Source: Pyrinomonadaceae bacterium
GTDB taxonomy: Bacteria > Acidobacteriota > Blastocatellia > Pyrinomonadales > Pyrinomonadaceae
Length of the DNA stretch: 64,000 nucleotides
Assembly: GCA_036277115.1 (NCBI GenBank)
Contig: DASUNM010000011.1
Coordinates: 124,001 to 188,000 of the forward strand
Direction of reading: 5' to 3'
Within the stretch, counting starts at the first letter, position 1. Each line of letters opens with the position of its first letter. This document shows positions 35,988-45,423 of this stretch, piece by piece. The translations under genes were made by a program, and so were the position numbers. The notes beneath the pieces were generated by a model. The model had not been told where the DNA came from. It saw only the letters and a program-made list of their open reading frames with translations, and ran no database searches.

Positions 35988-37223
35988 TTGAATTCAACTA
36001 CTAAAGCCTGGATTGCCGCTGGTGTCGGCATTCTGTTTTCGGTCGGCCTGATTGTTTGGCAGGTTAGAGCCAGTCATGCCACAGCCATCAATCTAAGCGC
36101 CGATGACATGTCCCTAATCGCGAGCGATCAGGCGCCGCAGGTTCGCATGCGTTTGGCTTCCGACGAGGCATCACGCAAAGACTTTGTGAAAAACATCCGC
36201 GAGTTGCTGGCAGTCGCAGAAGAAGCCCGCGCGAAGGGTTTCACCAACCGGGCGGATGTGAAGCGCCAACTCGAACTGATGCGCGCCTTCATCATTTCTC
36301 AGATTCAGGCGAAAGAGCAGGGACAGGGCCAGGGACAGGTCACGCAGGCTGAGATCGAAGGCTTCTTCAAAGAGCCCGGTCAGGAAGAGCGCCTTAAACA
36401 GTTCATCGCCGATGCGCGCGCGCGCAACCCGGCGATGGCGCAGCAGGAGATTTCGCCCGAGCAGATGACCGAAATCCGGACCCAGTTGGGTCAGGTATTG
36501 ATCGGAGAGCGCCGCGGAGTTGCGGCCGGCCTCGATCAGCAACGGAAGACTCAGTTGCAGCTCATGCTTCAGCAGTCGCGGCTGTTGGCGTCAATGTATG
36601 AGGAAGAAGTTTTAGTGAAGGCCGCCAAACCGTCGCAGGCTGAAATTGACGCGTACGTAAAAGCGCACCCGGAAGAGCAGGTGCACGCGCGCCACATTCT
36701 GATAGCCACTAAGTCGGCTGAGATGCCGACGGAGCAGGGCGGCCTGGACAAGCCGGCGGCCCGCGCGAAAGCGGAAGAGGTCTTGAAGCGCGTTAAGGCC
36801 GGCGAGAATTTCGAGAACCTGGCCAAAGAGTATTCCGACGATGGCAGCAAGCAGAATGGCGGCGACTTGGGCTGGTTTGGCAAGGGACGAATGGTGCCGG
36901 AGTTCGAAAATGCCGCGTTCGCTCTTCAGCCTGGCCAGACAAGCGAGATCGTCGAATCGCAATTCGGTTTCCACATCATCAAGAATGAGGGCCGGCGCAC
37001 CGGTGATCCAGAGCGCGCGTCACAAGAGGTCGCTCAGGAGAAAGAGAAAAAGCTAATCGAGGAAATCGTAAAGCGCCAGAGCGGCCACATCACGATCGCG
37101 GAAAACTTTGCCGTGCAAATGCCGCCTCAGCAGCAAATGCCGCAGGGGCTGCCATTTGAGCCGCAAGCTCCACCGGCAGCGACACCGGCGCCGAAGGGCA
37201 AGAGCTCACCCGCAAGAAAATGA
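35988..37223 (+). CDS. Membrane-anchored parvulin-type peptidyl-prolyl isomerase
   Basis: Extracytoplasmic folding factor of the PpiC/SurA type. A TTG start at 35988 is supported by AAAGGAAG seven bases upstream; no better start exists before the membrane segment (about residues 9-24, WIAAGVGILFSVGLIVW). A SurA-like helical N-region follows, then the PpiC rotamase domain (VHARHILIATKSAEM ... GGDLGWFGKGRMVPEFENAA ... FGFHIIKNEGRR, about 225-345). The C-terminus is Gln/Pro-rich (PPQQQMPQGLPFEPQAPP). 411 residues. Confidence 0.9.
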   Translation: MNSTTKAWIAAGVGILFSVGLIVWQVRASHATAINLSADDMSLIASDQAPQVRMRLASDEASRKDFVKNIRELLAVAEEARAKGFTNRADVKRQLELMRAFIISQIQAKEQGQGQGQVTQAEIEGFFKEPGQEERLKQFIADARARNPAMAQQEISPEQMTEIRTQLGQVLIGERRGVAAGLDQQRKTQLQLMLQQSRLLASMYEEEVLVKAAKPSQAEIDAYVKAHPEEQVHARHILIATKSAEMPTEQGGLDKPAARAKAEEVLKRVKAGENFENLAKEYSDDGSKQNGGDLGWFGKGRMVPEFENAAFALQPGQTSEIVESQFGFHIIKNEGRRTGDPERASQEVAQEKEKKLIEEIVKRQSGHITIAENFAVQMPPQQQMPQGLPFEPQAPPAATPAPKGKSSPARK

Positions 37224-37379
37224 AGTGAGGACGGGTGTAGGGAGTTGGGTGAAGGGTCTAAAGGGTTTAGTCCGAGAATTTATTAGAAAACCAACACCAA
37301 AGAACTTGAAGCACGTGGCGGTCACAGGCGGTTCGTCTCCAAAGCGACCCCCCCGCACCCGACCCGACACCCAACACCC
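37224..37379. other. Non-coding spacer with GGGTGT-type repeats
   Basis: GGGTGTAGGGAGTTGGGTG near 37232 is mirrored by CACCCGACCCGACACCCAA and further CACCC units at 37355-37379. No gene and no clear promoter seen. Confidence 0.5.
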
Positions 37380-38216
37380 ATGAAGTTTGGCGACTATCGC
37401 GTCGAAATTGTGCCGGACAGTGAGTTTCGACTGGACGGTGGTGCGATGTTTGGCGTTGTGCCGCGCAACCTGTGGTCGAAGTTCTGTCCGCCGGACGAAC
37501 AGAACCGCATTCTGATGAACATGAACTGCGTGTTCATCGACTCCGGCACAGACCGGGTGCTGATCGAAACCGGCATTGGCGACAAATGGTCTGAAAAGCA
37601 TCGCACCATGTACGGAATTAACCGGACGCGGAGTTTGGCTGAATCGGTGGAAGCCATCGCGGAGGTCTCGCCGGAAGAAATAACGATCGTTGTGAATACG
37701 CATCTGCATTTCGATCACGCGGGCGGCAACACGGCGATCGATGAGTCAGGGACTGTCCGCGCGCAATTTCCGAATGCACGGTACTTTGTTTCACAGGCCG
37801 AGTACGATCACGCCGAACAGCCGAGCGACCGCGACAAGGCGAGTTATTTTCCGGAGAATTGGCGGCCGCTGAAAAACAGCGGGCAACTGGAATTGAAGCC
37901 GGCGCAGTACGAAGTTGTTCCCGGACTTACGATGGAGACGCAGGCCGGCCACAATCGTTCGATGCAGTGTTGGCGCCTAGAACAAAACGGTCAGACGATG
38001 TTCGGATTCGCCGATCTCGTGCCCATGCGGGCGCACGTGCCATTTGCCTGGGTGATGGGATACGACCTCTATCCGGTCGAAACGGTCGAAGCGAAGAAAC
38101 GTTTGTTGCCGCAAGCCGCTCGTGAGGACTGGACGTGCTTGTTCTATCACGATCCGGAACAGCCGTTAGCGCGAATTGTGGAAGAGGAAGGGAAGTTTAG
38201 CGCGGTTCCTGTTTAG
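37380..38216 (+). CDS. MBL-fold metallo-hydrolase
   Basis: Metallo-beta-lactamase-fold hydrolase. The metal motif is HLHFDHAGG (HxHxDH), with a downstream His in TQAGHNRS, an Asp in FGFADLVP and a terminal His in FYHDPEQP. FGVVPRNLWSKFCPPDEQNR near the start is typical of the quorum-quenching/AidA-like and related soluble hydrolases, but substrate is undetermined. 278 residues. Its stop codon (TAG, 38214-38216) is the first part of a family B palindrome (GTTTAGAGGCGGGC). Confidence 0.88.
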   Translation: MKFGDYRVEIVPDSEFRLDGGAMFGVVPRNLWSKFCPPDEQNRILMNMNCVFIDSGTDRVLIETGIGDKWSEKHRTMYGINRTRSLAESVEAIAEVSPEEITIVVNTHLHFDHAGGNTAIDESGTVRAQFPNARYFVSQAEYDHAEQPSDRDKASYFPENWRPLKNSGQLELKPAQYEVVPGLTMETQAGHNRSMQCWRLEQNGQTMFGFADLVPMRAHVPFAWVMGYDLYPVETVEAKKRLLPQAAREDWTCLFYHDPEQPLARIVEEEGKFSAVPV

Positions 38217-38270
38217 AGGCGGGCTACCGCCCGCCGGGTTAACGCAGTCGGCCAGTAGCCCGACTCTAAA
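38212..38270. repeat. Palindromic dispersed repeat, family B (copy 2, imperfect)
   Basis: TTTAGAGGCGGGCTACCGCC on the left, AGTAGCCCGACTCTAAA on the right. It overlaps the stop codon of the MBL gene and separates it from mtnP. Confidence 0.75.
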
Positions 38271-38281
38271 AACGTCAAGAA

Positions 38282-39154
38282 ATGACAGCAGCGAAAATCG
38301 GAATCATTGGCGGCAGCGGCCTCTATCAGATGCCGGAGTTGACGGACGTTGAAGAGATGGAGGTCCAGACGCCGTTTGGGAAACCGTCGGATAAATTCAT
38401 CCTCGGCACCCTGGAAGGCGAACGCGTAGCGTTTCTGCCCAGGCATGGTGTCGGCCATCGCTTCACGCCGACTGAAGTTCCGTTCCGCGCGAACATTTAC
38501 GGGATGAAGCTGCTCGGCGTTGAGCGAATCCTGTCAGCTTCCGCGGTTGGATCGTTGCAGGAAAAGTATGCGCCGCTCGACATGGTGATTCCCGATCAGT
38601 TTTTTGATCGCACGCGTGGCCGCGTCCAGGAATCGACTTTCTTTGGCGAAGGGATCGTCGCGCACATCGCCTTTGCCCATCCGGTGTGTTCGCAGGTCGG
38701 AGACTTGCTTGAGGAATCGTGCCAGACTGTCAACGTCAATGCGCATCGCGGCGGCACTTACATATGCATGGAAGGCCCGGCGTTTTCGACGGTCGCCGAA
38801 TCAAACGTGTATCGTTCGTGGGGCATGGATGTCATCGGCATGACGAATTTGCAGGAAGCGAAACTGGCGCGCGAAGCGGAGATTTGTTACGGGACGCTGG
38901 CCCTGGTGACTGATTACGATTGCTGGCATCCGGGTCATGACGCCGTTACGGTCGAAACCGTGATCGATTACCTGAACCAGAACGTGCGGAATGCTCAGCT
39001 AATCATCAAGGGCGCGGTCAAAGGCCTCGCCGGCCAGGCGCGTGAGTGCAAATGCGGTGCGGCGCTGAAGAACGCAATATTTACCGCGCCGAACCTTTGG
39101 CCGGAAGCAACCGTTCGCAAGCTGGAAGCCATCATTGGGAAGTACAGGAGTTAG
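38282..39154 (+). CDS. mtnP: S-methyl-5'-thioadenosine phosphorylase
   Basis: Phosphorolysis of methylthioadenosine to adenine and methylthioribose-1-phosphate, in methionine salvage. [20 protein letters not shown] and [20 protein letters not shown] are diagnostic; [19 protein letters not shown] and [20 protein letters not shown] follow. 290 residues. ATG 38282 sits directly after the palindrome. A related purine nucleoside phosphorylase role is less likely because of the MTAP-type residues. Confidence 0.92.
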   Translation: MTAAKIGIIGGSGLYQMPELTDVEEMEVQTPFGKPSDKFILGTLEGERVAFLPRHGVGHRFTPTEVPFRANIYGMKLLGVERILSASAVGSLQEKYAPLDMVIPDQFFDRTRGRVQESTFFGEGIVAHIAFAHPVCSQVGDLLEESCQTVNVNAHRGGTYICMEGPAFSTVAESNVYRSWGMDVIGMTNLQEAKLAREAEICYGTLALVTDYDCWHPGHDAVTVETVIDYLNQNVRNAQLIIKGAVKGLAGQARECKCGAALKNAIFTAPNLWPEATVRKLEAIIGKYRS

Positions 39155-39197
39155 TTTCAAGTTTCAGGTCCTAAGTTTCGGGTTTTAGGAGTACAAG

Positions 39198-39677
39198 ATG
39201 AAGATTTTCATAATCGTTGCCACCCTGGTTCTATTCGCCGCTCCTCTGGCTGTGACAGCTCAGAGTGGCGCGAAACAGCAGCCGCAGTTTCAGCGCGACG
39301 CTGAGTTGGAAAAGGACTCGCAGCATAATCTTGAGGTGGCGCGCCATTACTACAAAACGCGAAAGGCCTATGTGGCGGCGCTGCAGCGAAGTGAGGAGAT
39401 CATCGCAGCCAATCCGTCGTTCTCGCGGATTGACGAGGCCCTCTTTATGGCCGGGCAGAGCAGCCTGAATCTCGCGGAAAACAAGGGCAGGCAGAACTCG
39501 TCGCTGTACGTGATACATGACGGCGAAACGAAGAAGACTTTGACGGCTGAACAGTTTCGCGAGTTAGCTCGCGGTTTCTTCACCCAGCTTGTCAACAGCT
39601 ATCCCGAAAGCAGTTTCCGCAGCCAGGCCGAGAATGCCCTTCGCACACTCGGTGGAAAGACAGTAAGTAAGCAGTGA
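39198..39677 (+). CDS. Exported BamD-like TPR protein (short)
   Basis: 159 residues with a signal peptide (FIIVATLVLFAAPLAVTAQ) and TPR-like helices similar to BamD/YfiO (SQHNLEVARHYYKTRKAYVA, FFTQLVNSYPESSFRSQAEN). True BamD is longer (about 240 residues) and lipidated; no lipobox is seen here, so a paralogue or helper is likelier. The last residues and TGA stop merge into a GTAAGCAGTGA-type repeat. mtnP is 43 bases upstream. Confidence 0.7.
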   Translation: MKIFIIVATLVLFAAPLAVTAQSGAKQQPQFQRDAELEKDSQHNLEVARHYYKTRKAYVAALQRSEEIIAANPSFSRIDEALFMAGQSSLNLAENKGRQNSSLYVIHDGETKKTLTAEQFRELARGFFTQLVNSYPESSFRSQAENALRTLGGKTVSKQ

Positions 39678-39760
39678 GTAGTGAGCAGTGTGCAGTGAGC
39701 AGTCTAGACCTAAGACCTAAGTTCAATTCCAAATTCAAAATTCGCAATTCCAAATTCATC
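39661..39760. repeat. Short direct repeats after the BamD-like gene
   Basis: AGTGAGCAGTG-like units from about 39664 to 39704, then AATTCCAAATTC/AATTCGCAATTCC units to 39758. Non-coding, same style as 35391-35453 and 1697-1805. Confidence 0.55.
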
Positions 39761-39761
39761 T

Positions 39762-40703
39762 ATGTCTCTTCTTGTCGTTGGTTCCGTCGCATTTGATTCA
39801 GTCGAAACGCCTTTTGGTAAACGCGAAAAGATGCTGGGCGGGTCTGCCTCGCACTTTTCGATTTCAGCCAGCTTCTTCACTAATGTGCGCGTCGTCGCCG
39901 TCGTGGGCGGCGATTTTGGCGCTGAAGAGCGCGCGGTGTTTGAAAACCACCGCGTTGACATGACCGATTTGGAAGTCATTCCTGATGGCCAGACCTTTCG
40001 CTGGTTCGGGCGTTATGAATACGACCTGAACGTGGCGCACACGCTCGATACGCACTTAAATGTCTTCGCCGGCTTTCAACCGAAACTCTCGGACGGTTCG
40101 AAGGGCGCGCGACTCGTATTTCTCGGGAACATCCAGCCTGATTTGCAACGTGACGTACGCGGGCAGATCCCCAACGCCGAGCTGGTCGCCCTCGATACGA
40201 TGAATCTGTGGATCGACACGACGCGCGAAAGCCTGCAGAAGGCGATCGAGGTGGTGGACTTGTTGATTGTGAACGATGCCGAGGCGCGTCAACTTACCGA
40301 AGAGCCCAATCTGATCAAAGCCGCCCGCAAAATTCTTTCGTGGGGACCGAAAACGCTGATCGTAAAGCGCGGGGAGTACGGCGCGGCGATGTTCACGAAG
40401 GATGGATACTTCGCGATTCCGGCGTACCCGCTCGAGTCCGTCTTCGATCCCACCGGAGCCGGTGATACTTTCGCAGGCGGGCTGATGGGATATTTGGCGA
40501 GCCAGGAAACACTGGATGAAGCAGCGTTGCGCCGCGCAATGATATTTGGATCGGTGATGGCTTCTTTCAACGTGGAAGAGTTCGGCACTGAACGCGTGCA
40601 GCGTCTGACCCAGGAAGAAATTAATCAGAGATTTAGCGAGTTCAAACGCTTTACGAATTTCGAAGAGATTCCCTTCGAGCGAGCAGTGCAGGCAGCCCGC
40701 TAA
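39762..40703 (+). CDS. PfkB-family carbohydrate/nucleoside kinase
   Basis: Ribokinase-fold kinase. The anion-hole/base motif is DPTGAGDTFAGG (about residues 229-240); the substrate-side GGSASHFSISASFF is near the N-terminus. 313 residues. The substrate is unclear; adenosine or a sugar from the nearby mtnP salvage route and a heptose precursor for the heptosyltransferase downstream are both possible. ATG 39762 begins with the usual strand SLLVVGSVAFD. Confidence 0.88.
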   Translation: MSLLVVGSVAFDSVETPFGKREKMLGGSASHFSISASFFTNVRVVAVVGGDFGAEERAVFENHRVDMTDLEVIPDGQTFRWFGRYEYDLNVAHTLDTHLNVFAGFQPKLSDGSKGARLVFLGNIQPDLQRDVRGQIPNAELVALDTMNLWIDTTRESLQKAIEVVDLLIVNDAEARQLTEEPNLIKAARKILSWGPKTLIVKRGEYGAAMFTKDGYFAIPAYPLESVFDPTGAGDTFAGGLMGYLASQETLDEAALRRAMIFGSVMASFNVEEFGTERVQRLTQEEINQRFSEFKRFTNFEEIPFERAVQAAR

Positions 40704-40734
40704 CTGATTGTGCTCACCAAAGCAAAGCGCAGTC

Positions 40735-40794
40735 AGGAAGGGTGGTTCACCCCCGCTAACCTCCGAGGACGGCGGGTGTAAACAAACCCTTCCT
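40735..40794. repeat. Palindromic repeat (AGGAAGGGT family)
   Basis: AGGAAGGGTGGTTCACCCCCGC is mirrored by GCGGGTGTAAACAAACCCTTCCT with a loop of about 15 bases. It lies in the spacer between the PfkB kinase and the heptosyltransferase. Confidence 0.65.
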
Positions 40795-40851
40795 TACCTT
40801 AGAGGTTACGTTCGGTTCTCTCTGTTAGAGCTTTCCGGTATCCTTCCCACA

Positions 40852-41907
40852 ATGCGTGTTCTGATCGTCAGGCTTTCATCGATGGGGGACGTTGTGCACA
40901 CGCTGCCGGCGCTCACCGATGCCGCGCGCGCGAATGCGACCATCAAATTCGACTGGGCTGTTGACGAGGCGTTCGCAGATATTCCCGCTTGGCACTCGCA
41001 TGTCGAAAATGTCTTTCCGGTGGCGCTTCGCCGTTGGCGGCGCGGAATCACCTCCACGGAACGTGGTGATATTAAGAATTTCCTAAAGAGCATTCGAGCC
41101 GCCAGATACGACGCGATCGTCGATCTCCAGGGCGAGTTCAAGAGTGCCTTCGTGGCGCGGCAAGCTCGGGGCCCTCGTTACGGCTACGATGGCGCTTCGG
41201 CGCGCGAGTGGGGCGCGCATTTGGTCTATCGAAACAAACTGGCCGTTCCCAAGGGCGAACACTCGATGGCGCGCATGCGCCGGCTTTTAGCTCAGGCGCT
41301 CTCCTACTCGTACGACGAAGCCGTGGTTGACTACGGCATTGTCCGCGAACGTCTGCCGTCCCCGGCGCTGCAAACAGACAGGCCTTACGTAGTTTTTGTC
41401 CACAGCACCAGCTGGGCCTCGAAAAACTGGCCGGAGCAGTATTGGCGGGAGCTGGCTGAACGCGTGACGATCGCTGGCTTTTGCCTCGTCTTACCGTGGG
41501 GCAGTGAAGCGGAATGCGAACGTTCCCACAAGATCGCGGCCGGCGTCGCCAATGCGGTGGTGCTGCCGCCGCTTTCAATAGCCGCTAAGGCTTCAATCAT
41601 CAGCCGCGCCACCGCGACCGTTGGCCTGGACACGGGGCTCAGTCACATCGCGGCGGCCCTGGAGGTCCCGTCAGTGACTTTGTACGGCGCCACGGATCCG
41701 AATATGTGCGGCACGATTGGGAAGAACCAGATTCGGATTACGTCAGAATTCGAATGCGTCAACTGTCATGATACTGACTGTTCATTTACGAAGAGCGCAT
41801 TTAAGCCCGCGTGTTTTGAAGCCATGACGCCAGACAGCGTTTGGCGGCGACTGGAACAAATGCTGGGCGCGTCGGTAAAATCGGAACACGCATACCAAAT
41901 TGCTTGA
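40852..41907 (+). CDS. waaC: Lipopolysaccharide heptosyltransferase I-like glycosyltransferase
   Basis: GT9-family transferase that adds heptose to the LPS inner core. MRVLIVRLSSMGDVVHTLPA is the family start (which fixes ATG 40852; an in-frame extension to 40708 passes through the palindrome and is rejected). VFVHSTSWASKNWPEQYWRE and VGLDTGLSHIAAALEVPSVT with TLYGATDPNM are the donor-binding parts. 351 residues. Its presence supports an LPS-bearing outer membrane. WaaC versus WaaF cannot be fully separated without alignment. Confidence 0.88.
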   Translation: MRVLIVRLSSMGDVVHTLPALTDAARANATIKFDWAVDEAFADIPAWHSHVENVFPVALRRWRRGITSTERGDIKNFLKSIRAARYDAIVDLQGEFKSAFVARQARGPRYGYDGASAREWGAHLVYRNKLAVPKGEHSMARMRRLLAQALSYSYDEAVVDYGIVRERLPSPALQTDRPYVVFVHSTSWASKNWPEQYWRELAERVTIAGFCLVLPWGSEAECERSHKIAAGVANAVVLPPLSIAAKASIISRATATVGLDTGLSHIAAALEVPSVTLYGATDPNMCGTIGKNQIRITSEFECVNCHDTDCSFTKSAFKPACFEAMTPDSVWRRLEQMLGASVKSEHAYQIA

Positions 41908-41919
41908 GAACGGAGAACT

Positions 41920-42303
41920 ATGTTCTGTCCTATTTGTGAAGCTGAGTATCAACCTGGGATTACGAAGTGTGCTGATGACGGTGCGGATCTGGTAGCAACC
42001 AAGGTCAGCGCCGGTGATGACAGCGAGGCGAACTTTGTCACGCTGCACACTCTGTCATCACCCGTCGAAGCCGAAATGGTCAACGACATCCTGCGGCAAA
42101 ACGGGGTTCGTTCGGCGGTGCAATCAGGCGCGAACGACCAATTCTCGCCGGTGTTTTCGGCGGTCTCACCGGGCGTCGCGGTCCTGGTCGATGAGCGCGA
42201 TCTCGATCGGGCGAAGGAACTCTACGAATCATTCTTTGGCGGAGACACTTCGCCGCTCACCGGACCTGCCAACGAAGGCGCGGAAGAAACTGAAGCAGAA
42301 TGA
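41920..42303 (+). CDS. Zinc-ribbon / DUF2007 protein
   Basis: 127 residues: an N-terminal zinc-ribbon-like knuckle (FCPICEAEYQPGITKCADDG) and a DUF2007 'signal transducing' domain (FVTLHTLSSPVEAEMVNDIL, GVAVLVDERDLDRAKELYES), of the PII-like ferredoxin fold. Function unknown; the domain is often near cation or metabolite genes. GAGAACTATG precedes it. The stop overlaps cutA by ATGA. Confidence 0.82.
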   Translation: MFCPICEAEYQPGITKCADDGADLVATKVSAGDDSEANFVTLHTLSSPVEAEMVNDILRQNGVRSAVQSGANDQFSPVFSAVSPGVAVLVDERDLDRAKELYESFFGGDTSPLTGPANEGAEETEAE

Positions 42304-42620
42304 GTGACGCTATTGTCGTCTTCATGACTGCGGGGAACGCTGACGAAGCGCGCCGCATTGCGAATGAGCTGGTAGAGCGGCAACTCGCGGCTTGTGTACA
42401 AATCCTTCCGGAAATTGAATCCGTTTATCGCTGGAATGGTGAGGTGCAGCGCGAAACAGAGATCCTGATGCTTGCCAAGACAACTGCCGCGCAGTTTGAT
42501 GATTTAGAAAGGGCGGTGCGCGAGATTCACAGTTACGACACGCCTGAGATCGTCGCCGTTCCGATGGCGCACGTCTCAGCACCGTATCGCGCCTGGCTGG
42601 CCGACAATGTAGGCGGCTAA
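42300..42620 (+). CDS. cutA: Divalent-cation tolerance protein CutA
   Basis: Small trimeric PII-like protein linked to copper/cation tolerance. AIVVFMTAGNADEARRIANE, LAACVQILPEIESVYRWNGE and EIVAVPMAHVSAPYRAWL are the conserved segments. 106 residues, normal. Translationally coupled to the DUF2007 gene, another ferredoxin-like fold protein, which suggests related roles. Confidence 0.94.
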   Translation: MSDAIVVFMTAGNADEARRIANELVERQLAACVQILPEIESVYRWNGEVQRETEILMLAKTTAAQFDDLERAVREIHSYDTPEIVAVPMAHVSAPYRAWLADNVGG

Positions 42621-42630
42621 CGGACGGTTC

Positions 42631-42707
42631 GCACGCTTGGCGTGCTGCATGCCGGAGGCATGCGTACCACAGCTCCAGATGCTCAGCACGCCGGAGGCGT
42701 GCGTACC
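42631..42707. repeat. GCACGC-type palindromic repeat, family H (tandem)
   Basis: GCACGCTTGGCGTGC, then TGCATGCCGGAGGCATGCGT, then GCACGCCGGAGGCGTGCGTA, each ending in GTACC. Related to 6014-6055. It sits between the convergent cutA and LOG genes and touches the LOG stop codon. Confidence 0.65.
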
Positions 42708-43423
42708 TACTGCATCTTGTCGATCTTGCTCTTGCTGTCCGAAACGATCTTCACAATCTCTTCCGGTGAATCGGTAACGTGCAGACGCCGAAAGTCTTCA
42801 TCCACGATCTTCCGCTCGCTTAACATCGGGCCCTTTAACCAATCCAACATCGGTCGCCAGTACTCTGAGCCATAGAGCACGACCGGAAAGTGGTGAATCT
42901 TACGTGTTTGAATCAGCGTTAGGGCTTCGAACAACTCGTCGAGTGTGCCGAACCCGCCGGGGAAGATGACGAACGCGTCGCTGTACTTCACGAACATCAT
43001 CTTGCGCACAAAGAAGTACTTGAATTTCAGTGACAACGTGAGGTAGTCGTTCGACTTCTGTTCATGGGGAAGCTCGATGTTACAGCCCACCGAAGTGCCG
43101 CCGGCTTCCAGGGCGCCCTTGTTGGCGGCTTCCATGATTCCCGGCCCACCGCCGGTGATTACCGCAAAACCCGCGCGCACGAAAAGAGCAGCCGTTTCCT
43201 GGGCCGCGGCGTAGGCGGGATCGTCGCGCGAGGTACGCGCCGACCCGAAAATCGAAACGCCGTTCGTAATCGGCGCAAGGTCTTCGAAACCCTGAACAAA
43301 CTCGCCCATGATGCGAAACACGCGCCAGGTGTCGGTATGCAGGAACTCATCGGGCCGCGGCGTTTCAAGCAGACGTTCGTCATGAGTGCCGCCCGGAATG
43401 TCTCTGTAGTCGTCGTGTGCCAT
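42707..43423 (-). CDS. LOG-family protein (TIGR00730-type Rossmann fold)
   Basis: Lonely-guy family, generally nucleoside-5'-monophosphate phosphoribohydrolases. GGGPGIMEAANKGALEAGG and PGGFGTLDELFEAL are the two signature motifs; GCNIELPHEQKSN is also typical. 238 residues, longer than minimal LOG (about 190) by an N-terminal segment. FabI follows in the same direction upstream with a three-base gap, so the pair is probably co-transcribed. Confidence 0.9.
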   Translation of the reverse strand: MAHDDYRDIPGGTHDERLLETPRPDEFLHTDTWRVFRIMGEFVQGFEDLAPITNGVSIFGSARTSRDDPAYAAAQETAALFVRAGFAVITGGGPGIMEAANKGALEAGGTSVGCNIELPHEQKSNDYLTLSLKFKYFFVRKMMFVKYSDAFVIFPGGFGTLDELFEALTLIQTRKIHHFPVVLYGSEYWRPMLDWLKGPMLSERKIVDEDFRRLHVTDSPEEIVKIVSDSKSKIDKMQ

Positions 43424-43426
43424 GTT

Positions 43427-44191
43427 CTACAGTCCCATAATGTTGTAGCCACAATCGACGTAGATTGTTTCCCCCGTGATGCCCGAGGAGAGGGAACTGC
43501 ACAGGAACAGCGCCGTGTTGCCGACTTCGCGAACTTCGACGTTGCGCTTCATCGGTGCGCGTTCCGCGTGGTGCTTCAACATTGTGCTCAGCCTCGCAAC
43601 GCCGCGGGCGGACAGTGTTTGAATCGGCCCCGCACTGACAGCATTCACGCGGATGTTCTTCGGACCGAGGTCGCTGGCGAGATAGCGCACGCTTGATTCC
43701 AACGCGGCTTTCGCCACGCCCATCACGTTGTAGCCCTGATAAACCTTCTCAGCGCCGTGAAAGCTCATCGTCACGATGCTCCCACCTTCGGTCATCAAGG
43801 GCGCCGCGGCGCGCGCCAGTTGCGTCAGCGAATAGGCGCTGATTTCCATCGCCATCAGAAAGCCATCGCGATCGACCTTCATGAATTCACCTTCCAGCGC
43901 TTCACGCGGTGCAAAGGCGATGCTGTGAATTACGAAATCGAGCCGCCCGAATTCTTCGCCGAGACGTTGAAAAGTTGCATCGATCTCTTCCTGCTTGGTT
44001 ACATCGCACGAAAACAGGGGAGCGTCGGGCATCTCAGCTTTAGTCAGACTCTCAACGTTGTCTTTTAGCCGCTCGCCTTGATACGCAAACGCGAGTTTTG
44101 CGCCGGCTTCGTGCAGCGCCTGCGCCGTCGCCCACGCGATCGAGCGTTTGTTGGCCACGCCGAAAATAATTCCTTGTTTGTTTTGCAGCAT
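43427..44191 (-). CDS. fabI: Enoyl-[acyl-carrier-protein] reductase (NADH)
   Basis: Last step of fatty-acid elongation. Cofactor site VANKRSIAWATAQALHEAG; active-site YNVMGVAK (Tyr-x6-Lys) in AEKVYQGYNVMGVAKAALE. The residue normally Tyr in the preceding SYxGAE motif is Phe (SFHGAE). 254 residues. It is the likely triclosan-type target form; the Phe is a variation worth noting but not disabling by itself. LprI-like gene starts upstream, seven bases away. Confidence 0.94.
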   Translation of the reverse strand: MLQNKQGIIFGVANKRSIAWATAQALHEAGAKLAFAYQGERLKDNVESLTKAEMPDAPLFSCDVTKQEEIDATFQRLGEEFGRLDFVIHSIAFAPREALEGEFMKVDRDGFLMAMEISAYSLTQLARAAAPLMTEGGSIVTMSFHGAEKVYQGYNVMGVAKAALESSVRYLASDLGPKNIRVNAVSAGPIQTLSARGVARLSTMLKHHAERAPMKRNVEVREVGNTALFLCSSLSSGITGETIYVDCGYNIMGL

Positions 44192-44198
44192 GATGAGT

Positions 44199-44594
44199 TT
44201 AGTGACTTCTGTCTTCGATTTGACCTTTCAGTTCAGTGGTACGGTTCTTGGTGACGTCTGCGAGGCAAAAGGCATAAATCATTGGCCGGATGCTGCCCCC
44301 TTTGTACATATCGCCAACGAATTCACAGTTGGCATCTCGATATTTCAGCCACGCTGTCTGGGCCACCTTGAGCTGTACCTTACCGTCTGCGTCCAGCATC
44401 GCGACCAGTTTGCGGTAGACCTGGTTCAATTCGCCGTCAGCCGCTTTGTATGCGTTACCGGCACACTGATTCATTTCAAGCTGCGACTGGGCATTTGGAC
44501 AAGGATCGTCCTTCGGCTTTTGCCCGGCGATGGAAATGCTCGACAGTAAGAGCGCCAGAATAAGAATGAACGGTCTCTTAATTGATCTCGTCAT
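44199..44594 (-). CDS. Exported LprI/DUF1311-like protein
   Basis: 131 residues with a signal peptide (FILILALLLSSISIAGQ) and the LprI pattern: CPNAQSQLEMNQCAGNAYKA, then LVAMLDADGKVQLKVAQTAW and CEFVGDMYKGGSI with the paired Cys residues. The family includes lysozyme inhibitors, although most members are uncharacterised. It lies between fabI and an exported unknown, with short gaps. Confidence 0.82.
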   Translation of the reverse strand: MTRSIKRPFILILALLLSSISIAGQKPKDDPCPNAQSQLEMNQCAGNAYKAADGELNQVYRKLVAMLDADGKVQLKVAQTAWLKYRDANCEFVGDMYKGGSIRPMIYAFCLADVTKNRTTELKGQIEDRSH

Positions 44595-44602
44595 GTAAGC
44601 CT

Positions 44603-45379
44603 CTAATCACCTGAAGTCATGATCAGTTTGCCTTCAAACTGTTCCTTTAGCCGGTTATAACGCACTTCCCATTTATCGTACGAACCGCCGCGGCCGCGAT
44701 AATCGATCTCGTATTTCCAGTAACCCGGCCGCACCGGCTTGCCGCTGAATAAGTAATCCGCCCAAGGGCTGACTTTCGTCGTGCGTTTCGTGCCGTCAAA
44801 GACTTCCAGACTGATCGGATATTGAATTACGCGATCCTGTTTCTCGCTGTAACCAATCAGCGTGGTTTCCAATCCCATGCACGCGAGGGCATCGAACAGT
44901 GCGAACTCAAGTACCTTTCCGTCGCCGTTGTAGTCCCGCAACCAAATCAGGCTTGGTTTTGCTTCGGCGCCTCTCTTAACTCTGGCTGGGACCCGGTAAT
45001 AATAACCTTTGCGGATTGCATAAGGCAGGTCAAAACTATCTTCTTCGCTTTGAGCGGCGGAAATTTTCAAAGTGTTGATGACACGGCGCGTTGCCGAATC
45101 GATCAATGACACGCGGGTCGAGCCGGAATAGTGGCTTCCCCGGGTTTGTTCAGGACACGAGTACATCTCGTCGGGAGGATAGTTGGTTGGGTTCTTACGC
45201 GGGTTCAGCATCCACAGCACAAGCATGCGGTTTGCGCGAGCACTCGAAGGCAGCATCCGTGTTTCGACAACCGTGGCGTCCTTGGGAAGTCCCTGAAGGT
45301 TGGCTTGCGCGAATCCCACAGCGGCCAAAGAAAAAACCCAGGCCATGCAGATCAATCGTCGGAGGATTTTCATTCGCAT
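44603..45379 (-). CDS. Exported protein of unknown function
   Basis: 258 residues with a signal peptide ([17 protein letters not shown]). The body has strands and turns rich in aromatic residues ([40 protein letters not shown]). No family recognised. An ATG two codons in (45373) is an equally good start. It is followed, eight bases on, by the LprI-like gene, so they may share a message. Confidence 0.6.
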   Translation of the reverse strand: MRMKILRRLICMAWVFSLAAVGFAQANLQGLPKDATVVETRMLPSSARANRMLVLWMLNPRKNPTNYPPDEMYSCPEQTRGSHYSGSTRVSLIDSATRRVINTLKISAAQSEEDSFDLPYAIRKGYYYRVPARVKRGAEAKPSLIWLRDYNGDGKVLEFALFDALACMGLETTLIGYSEKQDRVIQYPISLEVFDGTKRTTKVSPWADYLFSGKPVRPGYWKYEIDYRGRGGSYDKWEVRYNRLKEQFEGKLIMTSGD

Positions 45380-45423
45380 CGAACTGCCGCACGTATTCGC
45401 GGGCCTGGGTTCACTTTTCGTTG